A stretch of DNA of 6,903 nt from Odoribacteraceae bacterium (GTDB taxonomy: Bacteria; Bacteroidota; Bacteroidia; Bacteroidales; Marinifilaceae), in NCBI GenBank assembly GCA_031267995.1, contig JAIRXZ010000188.1, positions 1 to 6,903 of the forward strand, in the 5' to 3' direction. The notes beneath the pieces are model-generated. The model was not told where the DNA came from and did not search any database. It was given only the letters and a program-made list of their open reading frames with translations. Positions 5,032 through 6,903 of the stretch are shown here, one piece after another (the stretch's first letter is position 1; every line of letters begins with the position of its first letter). Position numbers and translations under genes: made by a program.

Positions 5032-6879
5032 TCAACAGAGGCGCATCCGCTCCAGGAGGATGGACGCGTTCATGTTTCTGCTGACGCCAGGCCTTAGAGT
5101 ATAGTCATATAGAATATCGTCCCCGTGGTGGGAAATCTCGAAACAGCGGTTGAAGAAATGGCCGGGGTACCTCCCCTCCAGCTCGCCGAGTTCCAGGTCG
5201 TGCGTCGCCACGATTCCCGCCACGGGCAACTCCAGCAGCCTCCCCAGGAAGCGGCGGGATCCCTCCAGCTTGTCCGCGGAGTTCGTTCCCTTCAGTATCT
5301 CGTCCAGGATGATAAAGAGGCGCCCCTCGCGCTCCGCCGCCTCCACCAGCTGCTTCAGGCGATTCAACTCGGCGAGGAAGTAGGAGGTGCCCCCGGCCAG
5401 GTCGTCCACCGTCCTCATGCTGGAAAAGAGCGGCGTCGGGCGAAAGGCAAACTCGCGCGCGCACACCACCGCCCCGGCGCCCGCCAGCACCAGATTGACC
5501 CCGACGGCGCGCAGGAACGTGCTCTTGCCCGCCATGTTGGCGCCCGTGATGACGAAAAACTCGTGCAGACCGCCCACCCGGAAATCGTTCGCCACCCGCG
5601 TGCCGGCGGGGATCAACGGGTGACCAAGCCCGGTGGCCTCCAGCAGGCTACCATCGCGCGCGGCGGGCGCGACGAACTCCGGGTGATTGAAAGCGAAGGT
5701 AGCCAGGGAGACCAGCCCCTCCAACTCCTCCAGCGCCGCGAGCCAGGCGGGGAGCGCCTCGCCCCACTTCTCCTGCCACGCCTCCACGCGCCGGGCGAGG
5801 TGAAAATCGCTCGCGAAAAAGCCATTCGCCAGCAGCGTGGCCAGCCAGTTTCCCCGCCGGTCGAACCGCGCGAGTATCCGTTGCAGGTCGTCCAGGGCTG
5901 CCCCGGCATCGCCCCGGCGGACGAACAACGCGTCGTGAAGCTCCCGCGTGCCCCGCGACCGGGGGGCTACCCGCGCGAAGACCCGCGTCAGCTCCCGCGT
6001 TGGCTCCAGGTCACGCGCCAATCGCGCCACGCGTTCGCCCGATTGGTTGACGAGGCGGATGTTGGCCGCGACCATCACCAGCGCCAGCAGCGAGGCATCA
6101 ACCGGCACGAACCACGGCAGCAGATCGGCGATGCACCCCACCCAACCGGCCAGCACCACCACCGGCGTCGCCACGGCTGCCACTCCCCACCACCGCGGTA
6201 TCTCCACCGCCGCGCCCGCCCGCTCCCCGGCCTCGTTCGACGTCAGCGCCTGGCGACAGCGGGCAGCGGCCGTCGCGCGGAAGTCGAGGCACCAATCCGG
6301 GATGTTTGATAACTCGGTAGCAGCCTCTTGCCGCGCCCCGATTTCGTCCACCGAGAGCGACGGGCGCGACAGCCAACCGGCCATTTTGACGCGTCCCCCC
6401 GGCGTTACCGCGCGATTGACGTACCGAAAGAGGGACGCCGCCCCGAAGATATCCAGGTCGCGGGCGTACGGGTGACCGGGATCGCGGAACTCCTCGCCCG
6501 CGTCCGGCGACGGGTGGTCGCCGCCCAGCGCCGCTATCTCCGCCTCCAGGATTTTCACCCGCTGCAGACCGATGGCGAGCTTTAGCAGCAGCTTCGACTC
6601 CACGATGTTGCACGCGACGAAGCCGCACGCCGATAGGAACGCGCCAACCGCGTACGCGACGCTTCTCCAGTCGACCTCGGCCTCCTCCCCCCCTCGCGCG
6701 AAGGCGTAGATGAACGCGGGAATGGCGATGAAAAGGATGATTTTCGCGATCGTGAGCGCGTTGCGGCGGGCTCGATAGCCCTTCAACGTGCCCCGCGATG
6801 CTTCAATTTCTCGCGCGTAGTATTGTTCCGGAGGGAATTTTTCTTTCCGGGGGGGGGTATTGGTCTCTTGTGGCGGCAT
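5032..6879 (-). CDS. Membrane-anchored MutS-family ATPase (no mismatch-recognition domain)
   Basis: Numbered from the ATG at 6879 (615 residues). The C-terminal third is a MutS-type ABC ATPase: Walker A GANMAGKST at 446-454 (Lys452), a segment with SSMRTVDDLAGGTSYFLAE at about 486-504, Walker B LFIILDE at 521-527 (Asp526, Glu527) followed by LKGTNSADK, and the ATHDLEL histidine at 560. The N-terminal mismatch-reading domain of MutS is absent. Instead there are two predicted membrane helices (about 41-60 and 72-92) and a second hydrophobic pair (about 230-251 and 260-276), followed by a helical MutS core/lever-like region. Mismatch repair is therefore doubtful; the role is unknown, although similar membrane MutS paralogs are common in Bacteroidota. 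The ATG is preferred because the purine-rich GAAAAGAGAA precedes it. A GTG six codons upstream (6897) would give 621 residues, and the frame stays open to the window edge, so the true start could lie further out. A run of nine C on the coding strand falls within codons 8-11. Confidence 0.92.
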   Translation of the reverse strand: MPPQETNTPPRKEKFPPEQYYAREIEASRGTLKGYRARRNALTIAKIILFIAIPAFIYAFARGGEEAEVDWRSVAYAVGAFLSACGFVACNIVESKLLLKLAIGLQRVKILEAEIAALGGDHPSPDAGEEFRDPGHPYARDLDIFGAASLFRYVNRAVTPGGRVKMAGWLSRPSLSVDEIGARQEAATELSNIPDWCLDFRATAAARCRQALTSNEAGERAGAAVEIPRWWGVAAVATPVVVLAGWVGCIADLLPWFVPVDASLLALVMVAANIRLVNQSGERVARLARDLEPTRELTRVFARVAPRSRGTRELHDALFVRRGDAGAALDDLQRILARFDRRGNWLATLLANGFFASDFHLARRVEAWQEKWGEALPAWLAALEELEGLVSLATFAFNHPEFVAPAARDGSLLEATGLGHPLIPAGTRVANDFRVGGLHEFFVITGANMAGKSTFLRAVGVNLVLAGAGAVVCAREFAFRPTPLFSSMRTVDDLAGGTSYFLAELNRLKQLVEAAEREGRLFIILDEILKGTNSADKLEGSRRFLGRLLELPVAGIVATHDLELGELEGRYPGHFFNRCFEISHHGDDILYDYTLRPGVSRNMNASILLERMRLC

Positions 6880-6890
6880 ATTCTCTTTTC
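6880..6890 (-). promoter_or_regulatory. Purine-rich leader supporting the ATG start of the MutS-like gene
   Basis: The bases just before the ATG at 6879 read GAAAAGAGAAT on the coding strand, similar in character to the A-rich leader of the dismutase gene. The GTG alternative at 6897 has only six bases visible upstream, so the two starts cannot be compared fully. Confidence 0.35.
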
Positions 6891-6903
6891 GTGACACTAT
6901 CTT

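Noticed and set aside
3920..5035. A 371-codon minus-strand frame overlapping the start of the glycosidase
   Set aside because: It is an out-of-frame shadow of the GH31 gene with an Arg/Gly/Pro-rich translation and no motif, and the GH31 frame has a signal peptide and domains.
5125..6309. A 394-codon open frame on the plus strand opposite the MutS-like gene
   Set aside because: Composition is Gln/Arg/His-rich with no fold signature; the opposite strand holds intact ATPase motifs.
5032..6879. Annotation of the ATPase as the mismatch repair protein MutS
   Set aside because: The mismatch-binding domain is absent and membrane helices are present, so the gene symbol mutS would be misleading.

Overview
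The window is GC-rich and densely coded, with all four genes on the minus strand. It most likely comes from a high-GC member of the Bacteroidota, probably Bacteroidales. Three things suggest this. The superoxide dismutase closely resembles, as I remember it, the Porphyromonas/Bacteroides Fe/Mn type. Starts lack clear Shine-Dalgarno sequences but have A-rich leaders where a leader is visible. A TAnnTTTG-type -7 box lies upstream of the dismutase gene. The species cannot be named from this sequence.

In transcription order (right to left), the first gene, at 6879-5032, encodes a membrane-anchored MutS-family ATPase without the mismatch-recognition domain. After 27 bp comes a 1290-residue exported GH31 glycoside hydrolase (5004-1132). 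It carries an N-terminal beta-sandwich, a GH31 barrel, a DUF5110-like region, FN3, a CBM32/discoidin-like domain, a three-loop dockerin, a glycine linker and a C-terminal cohesin-like module. Six bp further on is a 106-residue DUF2007 protein (1125-805). The short gaps suggest these three genes are co-transcribed. A 171-bp spacer follows, holding two adjacent hairpins and a promoter-like box. The last gene is a Fe/Mn superoxide dismutase (633-58), which probably has its own promoter. The final 57 bp hold only a G-rich tract (C-rich in the transcript).

Functionally the genes do not form an obvious single pathway. The GH31 enzyme probably degrades alpha-linked glycans outside the cytoplasm, and its subfamily features point to alpha-N-acetylgalactosaminidase rather than classical alpha-glucosidase. 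The dismutase protects the cytoplasm from superoxide. The membrane MutS homolog and DUF2007 protein have no established substrate. The most distinctive item is the glycosidase that has both dockerin and cohesin-like modules in one chain. A nine-C run at the 5' end of the MutS-like gene and the hairpin pair before the dismutase promoter also deserve a look. I saw no RNA gene, CRISPR array, insertion sequence or clear new defence system.
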